Below, piece by piece: positions 11,601 through 19,907 of a stretch of 64,000 nucleotides of DNA. A model generated the notes under the pieces. The model worked only from the letters and a program-made list of their open reading frames with translations, was not told the DNA's origin and did not search any database. Origin of the DNA: Tritrichomonas musculus (Eukaryota; Parabasalia; Tritrichomonadida; Tritrichomonadidae); the NCBI GenBank assembly GCA_039105265.1, contig JAPFFF010000001.1:10106001-10170000 (forward strand). The letters run 5' to 3'. Numbering within the stretch: the stretch's first letter is position 1; the number at the start of each line of letters is the position of its first letter. Position numbers and translations under genes: made by a program.

Positions 11601-14580
11601 AATGATGGTTTCAAAGAAATCACAAGTTCAATTTAGTGAAAGTTTTAATGAGTTTGTTAAAGCTTATGCTAAAACAAGACACATTGTATCCCTTCATAAT
11701 CATAAAATGGCTTCTTCATTCTTTAGAGAAGTGACGGGAAACTTCGGTCCTTGGTCATATGCAACAGAAGACGTGAAATGGATTAAAACAACTAAAATTG
11801 ATGCTTGTGGACGTAACATTTTCATGAAAATTAATAGAAACTTCGATGATCATCGAAAAGCTTCAGCATTGCGTAAAACACATGAACAAAAAATGATGAA
11901 TGAACTTGGAAATCCAAACCAAACTGAAGATGAATTATTTTCGCCTTATTCATCGAATGTTGGCAATTTCAAGCGAATCTTAAATCAAAAAGATTTCACA
12001 TTCATTCCTGCTCCAATTGAACAAATAAAAGCAAAGTCTGCTTTTGCAGCCACACAAATTTCGCTGACTAAACGTGTCTCAGGGACTCTTTATGTATACA
12101 ATAAAAAGATCATTTTCGATGGCAACAACTTCTCTGATAGTTTTGGAAATCCGTGCAAAATAAGCATCGAAAATCATAAATATATCGAGTTCAATCATTC
12201 ATCAATCACGTTTATCTTTTGGAGGAAAATTCTTCATCTTGACGTTGGTGTTGAAATCATAACAACAAACAACACATCGTATCTTTTCTCATTTAATTCG
12301 AATAAGAAAAGAACTGAATTTTTGGATGTTGTTAGAAAGACGATAGATAAACATGTCACAAAAAGTTCTCGTCCTTTCGAATTACTCAGAAAGGCTTGCA
12401 ATAGTTGCGTGCAAACAATGCCTGGAAGCGAGCTTCTGGCGCATTCTAAGATCACAAAAATGTGGCAAAATCATGAAATGTCAAATTTCACTTATCTTTT
12501 CTTCTTGAACATCATCTCGGGTAGGTCTTTTAATGACGTCTCTCAGTACCCAATCTATCCGTGGATCATCTCTGATTACGACAGTGAGAAGATCGATTTG
12601 GAAGACCCGAAAGTGTATAGAGACTTGTCAAAGCCAATGGGCGCCTTGAATGAAAAGACACTGGCAAGACTGAAGATGTTCTTGGAGGAATGCCAGGATC
12701 CATCGCAATTCTGCCTCTACAGGACGCATTACTCGGCACCGGCCTTTGTGATTGGATACTTGATTAGAACTGAGCCTTTCTCCACGCTGCACATCATGCT
12801 GCAAGGAGGATGCTACGACTTGCCTGAGAGACTCTTCCATTCAATTCCTGGAACTTGGAAGTCAATCCTCAAAGTCGACCAGAGCGACTACAGAGAGCTC
12901 ATCCCTGAGTTCTTCTGCCAGCACACTTTTCTCACCAACAGCAACGGATTCGACCTCGGCGTTCTCTCATTCTATGAAGAGGAGGAAGACCATCACGAAA
13001 TAGAAAACAACGCAAACAGCACTAATAACTTGAATAATGAAAACAACACAAGTAACTTGAATAATGAAAACAACACAAGTAACTTGAATAATGAAAACAA
13101 CACAAGTAACTTGAACAATGAAAACAACACAAGTAACTTGAATAATACAGAGAACACAAATAGCTTGAACAATGAAAATAATACAAATAGCTTGAACAAT
13201 GAAAATAATACAAATAGCTTGAACCCTACTGATAACACAAGTAGCTTGAACAGTGCAGGTAATCTAAATGATGGTGGTGGTTTTATTGTTGATTTTGTAG
13301 ATGGTGATGGTGTTCATCATCTGAAGAAGAGGAAAAGGAAGAATATCGATGACGTTGAGCTTCCGAAGTGGGCAAAGACCCCGTACGAGTTCATTGAGAT
13401 CCATCGCCGCGCGCTTGAATCTGAGCAAGTCTCGAAGAATCTTCACAGTTGGATCGATCTCATTTTTGGTGTGAACCAGCGCTCGATTGAGCACGACAAC
13501 CTTTTCCATCCGTACACGTACAGCGACTCCATTTCGTCTCTTTCTCTTTCGAACAATGACGACAGCAGCTCGAACGACAATCTTCTCGATCCTGACGACG
13601 AGACCTATGCTGTTATTCAGAGCTATGCGGCGAACTTTGGGGTTTGTCCGACGTGTCTCTTCAGTTCGCCACATGTGAAGCGAGAACCTATCAAACCGTT
13701 TACTCACACACAATTTTTTTTGCCAGTTTTTGAGGACCCTCTTGTCATGTGCAAGAACGGTAACTTTTTGACTAGTCGTACGACCATTTATCGACTCAAA
13801 TCAAACACAATATATTCCACGCCCACACCAATTAATGAGAACATTATCGACTTCAACAAGGAGCATCTCTTTGTTCTCTCCAGAGGCGGAACGACGATCA
13901 GTTGTGTCTCCTTCAAAACCGGCGAAGAAGTGGGAACTCTTTCACATAACAATTCAGTTATTAACTGCCTCTGCTGCGTCGGCAACCGCGCCATTCTCAC
14001 CGGCGGCGCTGACTGCGCAATCTGCGTCTGGGTTCCGCACTCGTTGAAGCTGACGGGATCGATTCCGCTGCATTCTCTGCCGATTTCGTGTGTCTACGGC
14101 GACTCGAAGTTTGACTTCGTTGTCGCAATCGACATGTCGCACAACGTGTTCTTCCACACGTTGAAGAGCCTGCGGTTTATCCACTCGTTTAAGCTAAAGA
14201 ACTGCCCAAGCGACTCCAAGCATTTGATTAAAATGACAAGAAACGGTTTGATCGTCATTTTGTGCACTTCTCCTTTTGGGGAGTCATACTCGTCCATCCA
14301 GATCTTCGACCTGTATGGAAAGAAGGTTCATCAGATCGATATGAACGAGCATGTGGAATCAATCGATACAACTTTCACCAGTTTGCATCAGAATATTCTG
14401 GTTTGCGCAACAGCCGACAATATGATCTATATATACGACGTGATCGGATTCAATTTAATTAAAAAGGTTAACGATTTCATCATACCGAGATTCGTGTGCA
14501 CGATTGGAAGAGAGAGAACAGTCATTGCTGCTAAGATGAAGCAAAATAAGTCATTCGAATTGGTTCAATATGACTTTTAA
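5653..14580 (+). CDS. Giant BEACH-WD40 protein (LvsA/neurobeachin type)
   Basis: 2,975 residues, no introns. Order: a long alpha-helical ARM-like region; a concanavalin-like segment around residues 890-1080; a PH-BEACH domain about 2139-2231; a BEACH domain about 2277-2623; and WD40 repeats about 2683-2975. BEACH hallmarks are visible: SNFTYLFFLNIISGRSFND, YPIYPWIISDY, LPERLF, ELIPEFF, LPKWA and SWIDLIFG. The BEACH domain is interrupted at about residues 2450-2545 by an Asn-rich repeat, between the FDLGVLSFYEEEED segment and VELPKWA. BEACH proteins act as scaffolds in vesicle fusion, lysosome size control and contractile vacuole traffic; the exact subfamily cannot be fixed by eye. GC rises from about 25% in sampled lines near 11 kb to about 50% near 12.7 kb. 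Confidence 0.92.
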   Translation: MNLSLIEHHGGDLTQLIWVKYFTMPCKLQKNAKVEQTALENFISSFNYVPATPRSVKKKIEKAKNVVELEESLADLFNFKNIPMMNVLFFCQLILEQKSMVQHSPYLLYIPHYVMRGFIAISYNLQSTLHQYIIGEKIENFQPDLWKFIHLPLLYLLHDNGEFFDDTIKIIDKFLNAFTCIDTIFKLPANDPLRTAYFSFLNLILSSFSIELTRGSSKCMDFLICSYLTTSDKITQITESHEIMKSSTVLFQNSLQFHDNINESNFKSLISIFTNIFSQIPEFVKSPDNDTYTFISSGLSLLTKNTQYIDDKSAKQLTQCLMNFLSWLIDQIPFNGLYEIEQKSQKKELKKDDQIPLKKDENEDETMALEHWSFYFSSESLLPPSPTLKVKNPQISKILFSFQKLMMAAEHVCMTILETFRCCVDVLEGPKKTELSIFFFTSIYGSKLPLNCISQGFILLSMFPDAFPASSEATISDLNWQYHELFLQCLFNFSCQKTENLIFVLNTIQILIHDIEFNKIIDFLQFFRSLLQVDSQINFIHHFLESNIIESCHCAIFKLATDGSLLRQIAALLQTIALTRPVEAFCCSSFLQLMHSFLLIDNEATTEMIAPCFKIGMSLSHSPPLKQGRFAAQSTLEQVFTILKQTSSYEQDKRMTNISLMMVSYITESIPSFDLSILADLLRQGFFETIAKVPYYIKTTESFLVVIELFKMFNMKFPQAVLTMLTKTQTLSIIKEVENSAKQVKMSKEIIDTLFGILFNDQVFIPQTKKLIQNSLIIPMLLHITEDTEFEEYLMETILQICKASVDNTYEFFSADLVGFVLQRIIKEKYIDININIFKWVCLHFFSPLTLNQFFKAMRLPSDGKKHQYHQLLMNTFLDLIISDKKPPVSNYFHFHQKTDGISLRHIDSDLFSFPFSFVTTFKIELPLHNDHLPIPNSDLSAKSVPIAGSGQTLLSPMIPILTIKEKDLIYFSLFVRNASLVLVHMGHVIKELSVPIVKNQWYKLSIVFMQSSIQVSVQDHEYEPIQVSKHDFQHHLMIFFGCSASIIETPNSTSGTFSIDKKNDVKMKTSNTASQSKLPVVILPLRQLDSTSTFHEFFGPTIFMKHESMQKLEMNYEKLNTTRKHPKRAIITFVPWFVKKGVINDVIEQGDSHPFFGYAISSYSTITSIVQFDGIFQCFFPLFVLVNHPFDKKTDIVNDESFLYSILISFQRILSLSENVQSYFEKLGGFQLLVGFFGQIKAEFFTKVVIADLALIYKILMIDSLKHQMIEYIWLNFDLWKAMDGDFQINFYQEYLPMIVDNQTLRATQINSFDFILYMIQDPFPEKVRYNPHLFFFPTNNNKRRRIESTSQNDKLMNTSSVDEIKQDENQNNLCLATFNSTELIVKDKIDYLNTPCKLTDDEKVTIRKLQWEFFDRCITEIPSASTLVNVAMIMCFHEDTQIRLLAFELMEKFISSKSQLVSVVMDMINGYETFLSLVLDPIIDIEYHSINCMFLLGEKEIAGNYRSKTAVDIDSASMSLILLVNSSNIGEKVFDLSLRFLFDFVDKDEDFDKIEPIKMIKILPFVFYVSKFGRKEKVLQFKKKLKNSLEKHLDSFVRFYENKSWPYWLFLFAICLLENQTDIKEIIEFLSSALFTLILDGKEYCIFEFISLLERLEKYFMMSFDKLIVLIYTSLCYKMEERKILSLNFITIMMKELLFKFKREGIAEKEIYEITSDKMNDFLTFFMNQNINNSEFQFDVIKRTDENISDYVLDFSISILRFLSLLSAYDINNSNSNNANNAGLNIIHHSKSRNNVHFVSTHITLFENISYSSFECFCFVFNFIQSYGKLDYINQAQSILDSSIKDINSSNPITIVRSRTSMNKTQSDFSNLNWISSGLIENPSSGVSNSTNNLSSPSSQFVSSPLLNEQTSENHKNQQNAQSSPSISLISFFKLYSTHYHYKILEDKVMTPDLMKHHHDEFIILCANNISEIRTSLLSMIMMVSKKSQVQFSESFNEFVKAYAKTRHIVSLHNHKMASSFFREVTGNFGPWSYATEDVKWIKTTKIDACGRNIFMKINRNFDDHRKASALRKTHEQKMMNELGNPNQTEDELFSPYSSNVGNFKRILNQKDFTFIPAPIEQIKAKSAFAATQISLTKRVSGTLYVYNKKIIFDGNNFSDSFGNPCKISIENHKYIEFNHSSITFIFWRKILHLDVGVEIITTNNTSYLFSFNSNKKRTEFLDVVRKTIDKHVTKSSRPFELLRKACNSCVQTMPGSELLAHSKITKMWQNHEMSNFTYLFFLNIISGRSFNDVSQYPIYPWIISDYDSEKIDLEDPKVYRDLSKPMGALNEKTLARLKMFLEECQDPSQFCLYRTHYSAPAFVIGYLIRTEPFSTLHIMLQGGCYDLPERLFHSIPGTWKSILKVDQSDYRELIPEFFCQHTFLTNSNGFDLGVLSFYEEEEDHHEIENNANSTNNLNNENNTSNLNNENNTSNLNNENNTSNLNNENNTSNLNNTENTNSLNNENNTNSLNNENNTNSLNPTDNTSSLNSAGNLNDGGGFIVDFVDGDGVHHLKKRKRKNIDDVELPKWAKTPYEFIEIHRRALESEQVSKNLHSWIDLIFGVNQRSIEHDNLFHPYTYSDSISSLSLSNNDDSSSNDNLLDPDDETYAVIQSYAANFGVCPTCLFSSPHVKREPIKPFTHTQFFLPVFEDPLVMCKNGNFLTSRTTIYRLKSNTIYSTPTPINENIIDFNKEHLFVLSRGGTTISCVSFKTGEEVGTLSHNNSVINCLCCVGNRAILTGGADCAICVWVPHSLKLTGSIPLHSLPISCVYGDSKFDFVVAIDMSHNVFFHTLKSLRFIHSFKLKNCPSDSKHLIKMTRNGLIVILCTSPFGESYSSIQIFDLYGKKVHQIDMNEHVESIDTTFTSLHQNILVCATADNMIYIYDVIGFNLIKKVNDFIIPRFVCTIGRERTVIAAKMKQNKSFELVQYDF
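13018..13262 (+). repeat. 27-bp coding tandem repeat, about nine copies (SNLNNENNT), inside BEACH
   Basis: Nine-residue units (SNLNNENNT, NSLNNENNT, SNLNNTENT, ending NSLNPTDNT) run in tandem. The first four units are nearly identical at DNA level and the later ones have diverged, as expected from polarised expansion. The array sits in a loop of the BEACH domain. Confidence 0.9.
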
Positions 14581-14786
14581 ATTGTGAATTTAAAAAAATG
14601 TTTTTAGTTTTATTTTTGTGATTTGTTTTTTTTTTTTGTTTTGTTTTTTTTTTTTTTGATATGTTATATGAAAAATTTACTTATATCATTTCTAAAAAAT
14701 ATGGGTTTATCAAAATAATCTTAATGTTTTACTAAAAAAAAAAAGAAAAATGAAGATAAGATTTCTTTTCCTAAGATGAAGTTCGC

Positions 14787-15662
14787 TTAAACAATGAAAT
14801 AATGTTCTTCAATACCTGTACAAACGATATCGCCATTATATGATAAAGCATCTAGTGATGACTGAATATCATCAATTGAAAAAGTACTTGAAAAATGACT
14901 AATTATTTTTTTGACATCAATCGTATTTTCACTATTAGTATTTGCCAAAAATCTTAAAAGTGCTCTTTTTACGATGTCAATTTTCCTTTGAGGTGTTGAC
15001 CTAATTGGAATTTCATTTAATCGGATAGGTGATGAATTAAGCTTCTCACTTCCGCTATCATTATCATCTTCATTGGCAACAGTAACTTTTTTAGCTTTTT
15101 GATCATCAAAATCAAAATAATTTGTAATTCTATTTTGATTTGGTTCCAATTCAAATTTATTTTCATTATTTTTAAGAGTCAATAAGTGAACATATAGAGA
15201 TTGAAGTAAGTGGCATGCGATTTGATTAGCATCTTTACATGGGTGAACTGCATATGCAGAAATGACCGAAATTGGCTCCCTTTGATCTTCTTGTGATGTT
15301 GTTGATATTCTTCCTGCAACATAAACATATTGTCCTATTTGAAACGGCTCATTTTCTATATTGGGAACGTTGCCATTTTCTGTATCCTCTGGATGAACTA
15401 CTTGAACCTTATAAATGCCTGTTCCATCATCAATTTCATACATAGTTGAGTAACTATTTTTCAATGAATTCCTGATCATCCCAACAATATAAACTTCTTT
15501 TCTTTCAACATAGTCAATTAATTTTGCATTAGTGGCGTTATCTGAAAATCTTGAGTCCCATATCTGCTTTATTGTAACAGGAACAATTGTACTGCTTGTC
15601 TTTACAGGTAAATTTCTTTCTGGTTCAAAAGGCTCGTTTAAATCAATAGTGCTTTCGCTCAT
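14787..15662 (-). CDS. RPA2: Replication protein A 32-kDa subunit-like (RPA2)
   Basis: 291 residues from an ATG at 15662. The middle is an OB fold beginning VPVTIKQI, the counterpart of RPA32's VPCTISQ, with VYIVGMIRN, YEIDDGTG, VHP and GQYVYVAGRI strands in the expected order. The C-terminal 60 residues (KIDIVKRALLRF to EEHYFIV) look like the RPA32 winged helix used for partner binding. RPA32 is part of the heterotrimer that coats single-stranded DNA in replication and repair. The N terminus is short and poorer in Ser than the phosphorylated N terminus of animal RPA32. It is divergent from the FHA gene, 164 bp away, and a TCACTTTTGTTA motif lies about 20 bp upstream of the ATG. Confidence 0.8.
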   Translation of the reverse strand: MSESTIDLNEPFEPERNLPVKTSSTIVPVTIKQIWDSRFSDNATNAKLIDYVERKEVYIVGMIRNSLKNSYSTMYEIDDGTGIYKVQVVHPEDTENGNVPNIENEPFQIGQYVYVAGRISTTSQEDQREPISVISAYAVHPCKDANQIACHLLQSLYVHLLTLKNNENKFELEPNQNRITNYFDFDDQKAKKVTVANEDDNDSGSEKLNSSPIRLNEIPIRSTPQRKIDIVKRALLRFLANTNSENTIDVKKIISHFSSTFSIDDIQSSLDALSYNGDIVCTGIEEHYFIV

Positions 15663-15671
15663 TTAGTAAAA

Positions 15672-15683
15672 TAACAAAAGTGA
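15672..15683 (-). promoter_or_regulatory. Initiator-like element upstream of the RPA32-like gene
   Basis: Read on the minus strand, TCACTTTTGTTA resembles the Trichomonas Inr consensus TCAYTWYTCATTA and sits about 20 bp before the ATG, the expected distance for the short trichomonad leaders. Confidence 0.45.
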
Positions 15684-15826
15684 AGTTGGTAACTTCAATT
15701 TTTTTCAATAATTTACTTCCTCCTTTTTCAAATTTTCAATTGAAAATTTTGGTATTCTTTTCAATTTTTCAATCTATAAAAAAATAATTCTTTTCAAAAA
15801 AATATCAACTTTTCAAAAGTTAATAT

Positions 15827-16798
15827 ATGAGTGAAGAAGCAGAAGAAGCAGGAGAAACGGAAATTGTATGGACACCAAAATATGATGCTTATTCAATATG
15901 GGGTTTTATGATGAATCCAATTGGTGGAATTTGTGATTTTTTATCTGTTCCTGATGATATTCCAAAAAACCTACTTCAAGATAGATTTTTTGAGATATTA
16001 AAATCTCCTGAACTTCAAAAAAGAGCCAATAAATATATGAATTATGATTTAGTTCACTTTCATCGAGTCAAATTTTCAATACCTGAAGAATATCAAACTT
16101 TTAATGCAAGTAGGCTTTTAAGAAATAATAATCCTATTAAAATATTACGATTTTTTCAGCCAACTTTTCATTTGACACGCAGCCCAAATTCAATTGTGGC
16201 CTTGCAATTCAAAAAAAAGCAAATGAACACTAACTATAATACGTGTTTATCAGAGTTTATTAAGTATAAAAAATATCTTATTTCTTTATGTACAAAAGAA
16301 GAGTTAGATGAATTAAACTTTGATTATACTCCAGACGACTTTGCTCCATATATTATTCAAAATTTAGCGCAACAAATGACTCCAGTAAATATATACCAAA
16401 CATTCGCTAATATTGCAAATTATCTTCAGATTCCTTTTCGTAAAAACGATTTTTATGCAATTCGTGGGCCCGGATCTCCGCATATCATAAATAAAGCTAT
16501 ATGTAAAATTGGGCGACAATCATTATTCAGTGAAGATGGCCTTGATGTTTGCATTACTAATTCAAAACTTAAAAAATTGTCCAGACACCATGCCACTATC
16601 AGTCTTTCTACAGATATGAATTTTTACTTAGCAATTTATGGTGAGAATGCAATTGTAAATGGATTGATTTTTCGAAAAGGAAAAATAATTAGAATTAGAA
16701 ATGGTGATGTTATAGATTTAGGCGGTTATTTATTTATTTTTATCGAAAATATGTCTTTGATGTCATCTCTCAGAGAAGCTTGTTCTCAAAATGCTTAG
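15827..16798 (+). CDS. FHA-domain protein
   Basis: 323 residues. The C-terminal part (about 215-310) has FHA features: ICKIGRQS at the first strands, KLSRHHATISL matching the SRxHA phosphothreonine-binding core, then IVNGLIFRKGKIIRIRNGDVIDLGG. FHA domains bind phosphothreonine, often in nuclear signalling. The arrangement of an N-terminal helical domain plus C-terminal FHA recalls MCRS1-type proteins, but that link is tentative. The first 200 residues match nothing I recognise. The gene is divergent from RPA2 and lies 199 bp before the centrin. Confidence 0.7.
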   Translation: MSEEAEEAGETEIVWTPKYDAYSIWGFMMNPIGGICDFLSVPDDIPKNLLQDRFFEILKSPELQKRANKYMNYDLVHFHRVKFSIPEEYQTFNASRLLRNNNPIKILRFFQPTFHLTRSPNSIVALQFKKKQMNTNYNTCLSEFIKYKKYLISLCTKEELDELNFDYTPDDFAPYIIQNLAQQMTPVNIYQTFANIANYLQIPFRKNDFYAIRGPGSPHIINKAICKIGRQSLFSEDGLDVCITNSKLKKLSRHHATISLSTDMNFYLAIYGENAIVNGLIFRKGKIIRIRNGDVIDLGGYLFIFIENMSLMSSLREACSQNA

Positions 16799-16997
16799 CA
16801 AATTTTTATTGTATTTATTAAACTTATAAATTTTGTTCATATGTATTAAAAAAAATTAAATAAAAGGACCAATATTTAGTTTATAATAAGTAAAACAATC
16901 AAAGAGAAATGAGAAAAATATGATAACGTTAAATATTTTTCTTTTAAACTTTTTGAATAAACGAAAAGAGTGACGTTAATTTAAATTCGATTTTGAA

Positions 16998-17513
16998 ATG
17001 TCTGATTTCTCAAAGTATCATCATCAAATTCCATCTGTAGATTTTTATCTAACCAAAGATCAGACGCTTGAAATTATAGAGGCATTTGAAATTTTTGATA
17101 TAGACAAAAGTGGTTTTATTGATCGACACGAACTTCGTGTTGCTCTTGGAGCAATGGGATTCGAAACGCCAAAAGATGAAATTATGAATATAATGAACAG
17201 ATATGATCCTGAAAATACAGGAGAAATAACTTTTCAAGACTTTTATAAAATTGTTGGTGAAAAAATTTCTAAGCGTCGACCTCAAGATGAACTTCATAAA
17301 TTATTCTTATTATTTGCTGATAGAAAGTTAATGAGAATTGGTATACACAATTTACGAGATGTTTTTAAACAGATTAATGAAAATGTTGACGATGAAACCC
17401 TTGAACAGATGATTGCTGACTTTGATGGAGATCATGATGGTTTTATTACTGAAAGTGAATTTATTAATATTTTGCATCCTGGTCCTTTTCCAGAAGATCA
17501 AGGCTTAGAATAA
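16998..17513 (+). CDS. Centrin/caltractin-like EF-hand protein
   Basis: 171 residues with four EF-hand positions. Loop 1 (residues 34-45, DIDKSGFIDRHE) and loop 4 (143-154, DGDHDGFITESE) keep the Ca2+ ligands; loop 2 (70-81, DPENTGEITFQD) is partly kept; loop 3 (around ADRKLMRIGIHN) has lost them. The spacing, the LRVALGAMGFE helix and FQDFYKIV are centrin hallmarks. Centrins sit in basal bodies and their connecting fibres. The C terminus lacks the usual KKTSLY ending and reads HPGPFPEDQGLE, so this is a divergent paralogue rather than the standard centrin. Confidence 0.85.
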   Translation: MSDFSKYHHQIPSVDFYLTKDQTLEIIEAFEIFDIDKSGFIDRHELRVALGAMGFETPKDEIMNIMNRYDPENTGEITFQDFYKIVGEKISKRRPQDELHKLFLLFADRKLMRIGIHNLRDVFKQINENVDDETLEQMIADFDGDHDGFITESEFINILHPGPFPEDQGLE

Positions 17514-17748
17514 ATATGGGTTTAATTTAACATTACGATTTGTTAAGAGATTTTATACAATAATAAAACGCCAATTCGAATATTAAACAGCATAATGTTT
17601 ATATTTCTCACAAATTATATTTTTTTTTCTTTTATAATTTTTATATGAATATAGGTAATTTGCAATGTTAAATTTTTAATTTTTTATTAATTTGATTTAA
17701 AAAAAAAAATATACTTTTTATTTGATCACATGAGAGCTCATGATATAT

Positions 17749-19059
17749 TTACAAAGCTGATTCATCCTCATCAGCAGAAATATATCTATCTTCTTGATCA
17801 TTTTCATCTACATGATGATCATGATTATGATCATGATCATGTTCATGATGATGATCATGTTCATGTTCATGATGATGATGATGACTTTCACTTTCATCAT
17901 TGGGATTAATAAAATGTGGGCATCCTATAGAATGTTGATAAATTGGCTTTGATACAAAAGCACGTTTATCTTTTCCTATAGATGATGCATAAAAGCAAGA
18001 GTTTGCGGTATCACTAAATTGAGGAGGGAAGTCTTGACTATATTCAATTTGAACAGTTGTAGAATAAATTCTGAATGTTAACATTAAATTGTGAACCATT
18101 TCAAGGACAACTTGACTATTTTCATGTGAATTGACAACAATATGAGCAAGTGCAATGACATTTCCACGACAAAGTTCCCAAACATGAAGTTCATGAACTG
18201 CTTCGAGATGAGGAATAACCAAAAGCTGTTCTTCAATTTTTTCAACATTAATACCTTCTGGAACTCTTTCGATTATAATTTTACCAGTTGATCTGAAAAG
18301 CCCCCATGAACCATAAACGAGAATTGCAATAATAATGAGAGAAATTACAGGATCTACATACATTTTGTATTTCCAATCTGTAAAATTGATGACACATGCT
18401 GAAATAACAACACCAATTGAGCCAAAAAAGTCTCCCATGACATGTAAAAATACGCCTTTTAAGTTATCTGAGTGAGAATGGTTGTGGAAAATAAACATTC
18501 CAACTATATTAATAAATAATCCAAGACAGCCAACGATCAAAAATAAAAGGCCTTTTTCAATATCAGGTGGTGATACAAAACGTTCAATTGCATCGCAGAA
18601 AAGCATCAAGCAAATAGCCAGCAAGAAAACTGCATTAACAAAACCACCAACAACTTCAGTTCGAGCCCAGCCAAATGTCATTTTCCTATCTGGTGGTCTT
18701 TTTGACAATTTATGTGCAGCTAACCCAATGCACAAGCTAGCTTCATCAGATATCATGTGAAAAGCGTCGGATTGAAGTGACAGTGAATGCGTGATGAATC
18801 CAGTAATTAATTCAGCCAATAAGAAGACAACATTAAGGCAAATCATTGTTATTAAACGCCACGTTGCTTGCGGAGCATGACTATGTGAATGGCCGTGATC
18901 ATGTCCATGATCATGAGAATGTCCATGAGAGTGTGAATGGCCGTGTTCTTCTTCTTCTCTAAGATGCTTCATGAACTCTTCGCAATTGCAGGGATTTATT
19001 AATTCCGTTAGTTGGTCATTGTTATCAAGATGACTGCCGCTTGATGAATGTGTACTCAT
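17749..19059 (-). CDS. ZnT/CDF-family zinc transporter with His-rich arms
   Basis: 436 residues. Six membrane helices fit the cation diffusion facilitator fold. The zinc-site HxxxD motifs are present in TM2 (HMISD) and TM5 (HVMGD), which suits a zinc-selective Zn2+/H+ antiporter moving zinc out of the cytosol or into vesicles. A His/Gly/Ser/Asp stretch occupies about residues 38-62 before TM1, and a second His/Glu/Asp stretch lies near the C terminus. CDF proteins usually have one such loop between TM4 and TM5; here they are terminal. A cytosolic C-terminal domain (EEQLLVIPHLEAVHELHVWEL) is typical. A TTCATTATT motif lies just upstream of the ATG. Confidence 0.92.
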   Translation of the reverse strand: MSTHSSSGSHLDNNDQLTELINPCNCEEFMKHLREEEEHGHSHSHGHSHDHGHDHGHSHSHAPQATWRLITMICLNVVFLLAELITGFITHSLSLQSDAFHMISDEASLCIGLAAHKLSKRPPDRKMTFGWARTEVVGGFVNAVFLLAICLMLFCDAIERFVSPPDIEKGLLFLIVGCLGLFINIVGMFIFHNHSHSDNLKGVFLHVMGDFFGSIGVVISACVINFTDWKYKMYVDPVISLIIIAILVYGSWGLFRSTGKIIIERVPEGINVEKIEEQLLVIPHLEAVHELHVWELCRGNVIALAHIVVNSHENSQVVLEMVHNLMLTFRIYSTTVQIEYSQDFPPQFSDTANSCFYASSIGKDKRAFVSKPIYQHSIGCPHFINPNDESESHHHHHEHEHDHHHEHDHDHNHDHHVDENDQEDRYISADEDESAL

Positions 19060-19907
19060 ATAATAATGAAGTAATAATATTAATAAAATTCAAAAATTGA
19101 ATCCTTTGAAAATTTTGAATATAAAAATTTTTGAATAGGAGTACATTTTTTTTTCTGAGCCCCGTTACCCCCTATGTATGGGAAACTTTTTTTTTAGGAT
19201 TATTTAATTATTTCAATTTTTGAAATAGTTAACAATTTTTCTATTTTATGAAAACTTCAAATAAATTTCAAAGATATCGATAATTAGATAAATAACATTC
19301 CAATTAAATATGTTATTATCTGTTCATTAAACATGAGTAAATTCCCTAAATGTTCCTTTTATTGATCTAAAATTACAATTTAAACAATTAGTAATATTGG
19401 CGTTTTATATTTCTTAAGAAAACCGATGCTTTTATCTATTAATATATAAATATATAATAAAAGCATTAAAAAAAAGTGAGTTGATTGATCATTACTCATA
19501 TTATTCTCAAGAAAATATATCAAATAGGTCTTTTTTCTTTATACAGTCCTTTTTTTTTTTAACATCATTGTGACTTTTGCCAAATATATTTTGATATTTT
19601 TTATATCATAAAATATAATGATGTAAACAACCTGAAAAGGCTGATCAAATTTTTCTATAACAAGAAATGGTTATATTTTTTTATTCCAACATTTAAATAA
19701 TTATTTCAATTATTTTTAAATCATTTAAACAAATAAAATAAAATTTGCCTCTTTTAAAAAATAAATAATGTGTTTATTTGTTATTTTAAACATTTTATTT
19801 GTCAATATTTCTAAAACATTTTTTTTTCAACGGGTAACTACTCTCAGAAAAGTTCCTCAATTTTTTTTGAAATTTCAATTTAAATTTTATTTATTCATCG
19901 TCTTAAA
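19060..19907. other. Divergent intergenic region, ZnT/Rab
   Basis: 848 bp of AT-rich DNA. No gene found. At 19148-19200 a short GC-rich patch (CCCCGTTACCCCC then TATGTATGGG) stands between two runs of T, with CCC and GGG able to pair. Confidence 0.5.

Noticed and set aside
12993-13238. Leu/Phe-rich frame opposite the BEACH repeat
   Set aside because: It is the antisense shadow of the Asn-rich tandem repeat.
17800-18950. CRISPR-like or satellite repeats suggested by the His-codon runs in the ZnT gene
   Set aside because: The ATG/ATC-CAT runs are His/Asp codons in frame within a CDF transporter, not spaced repeats.
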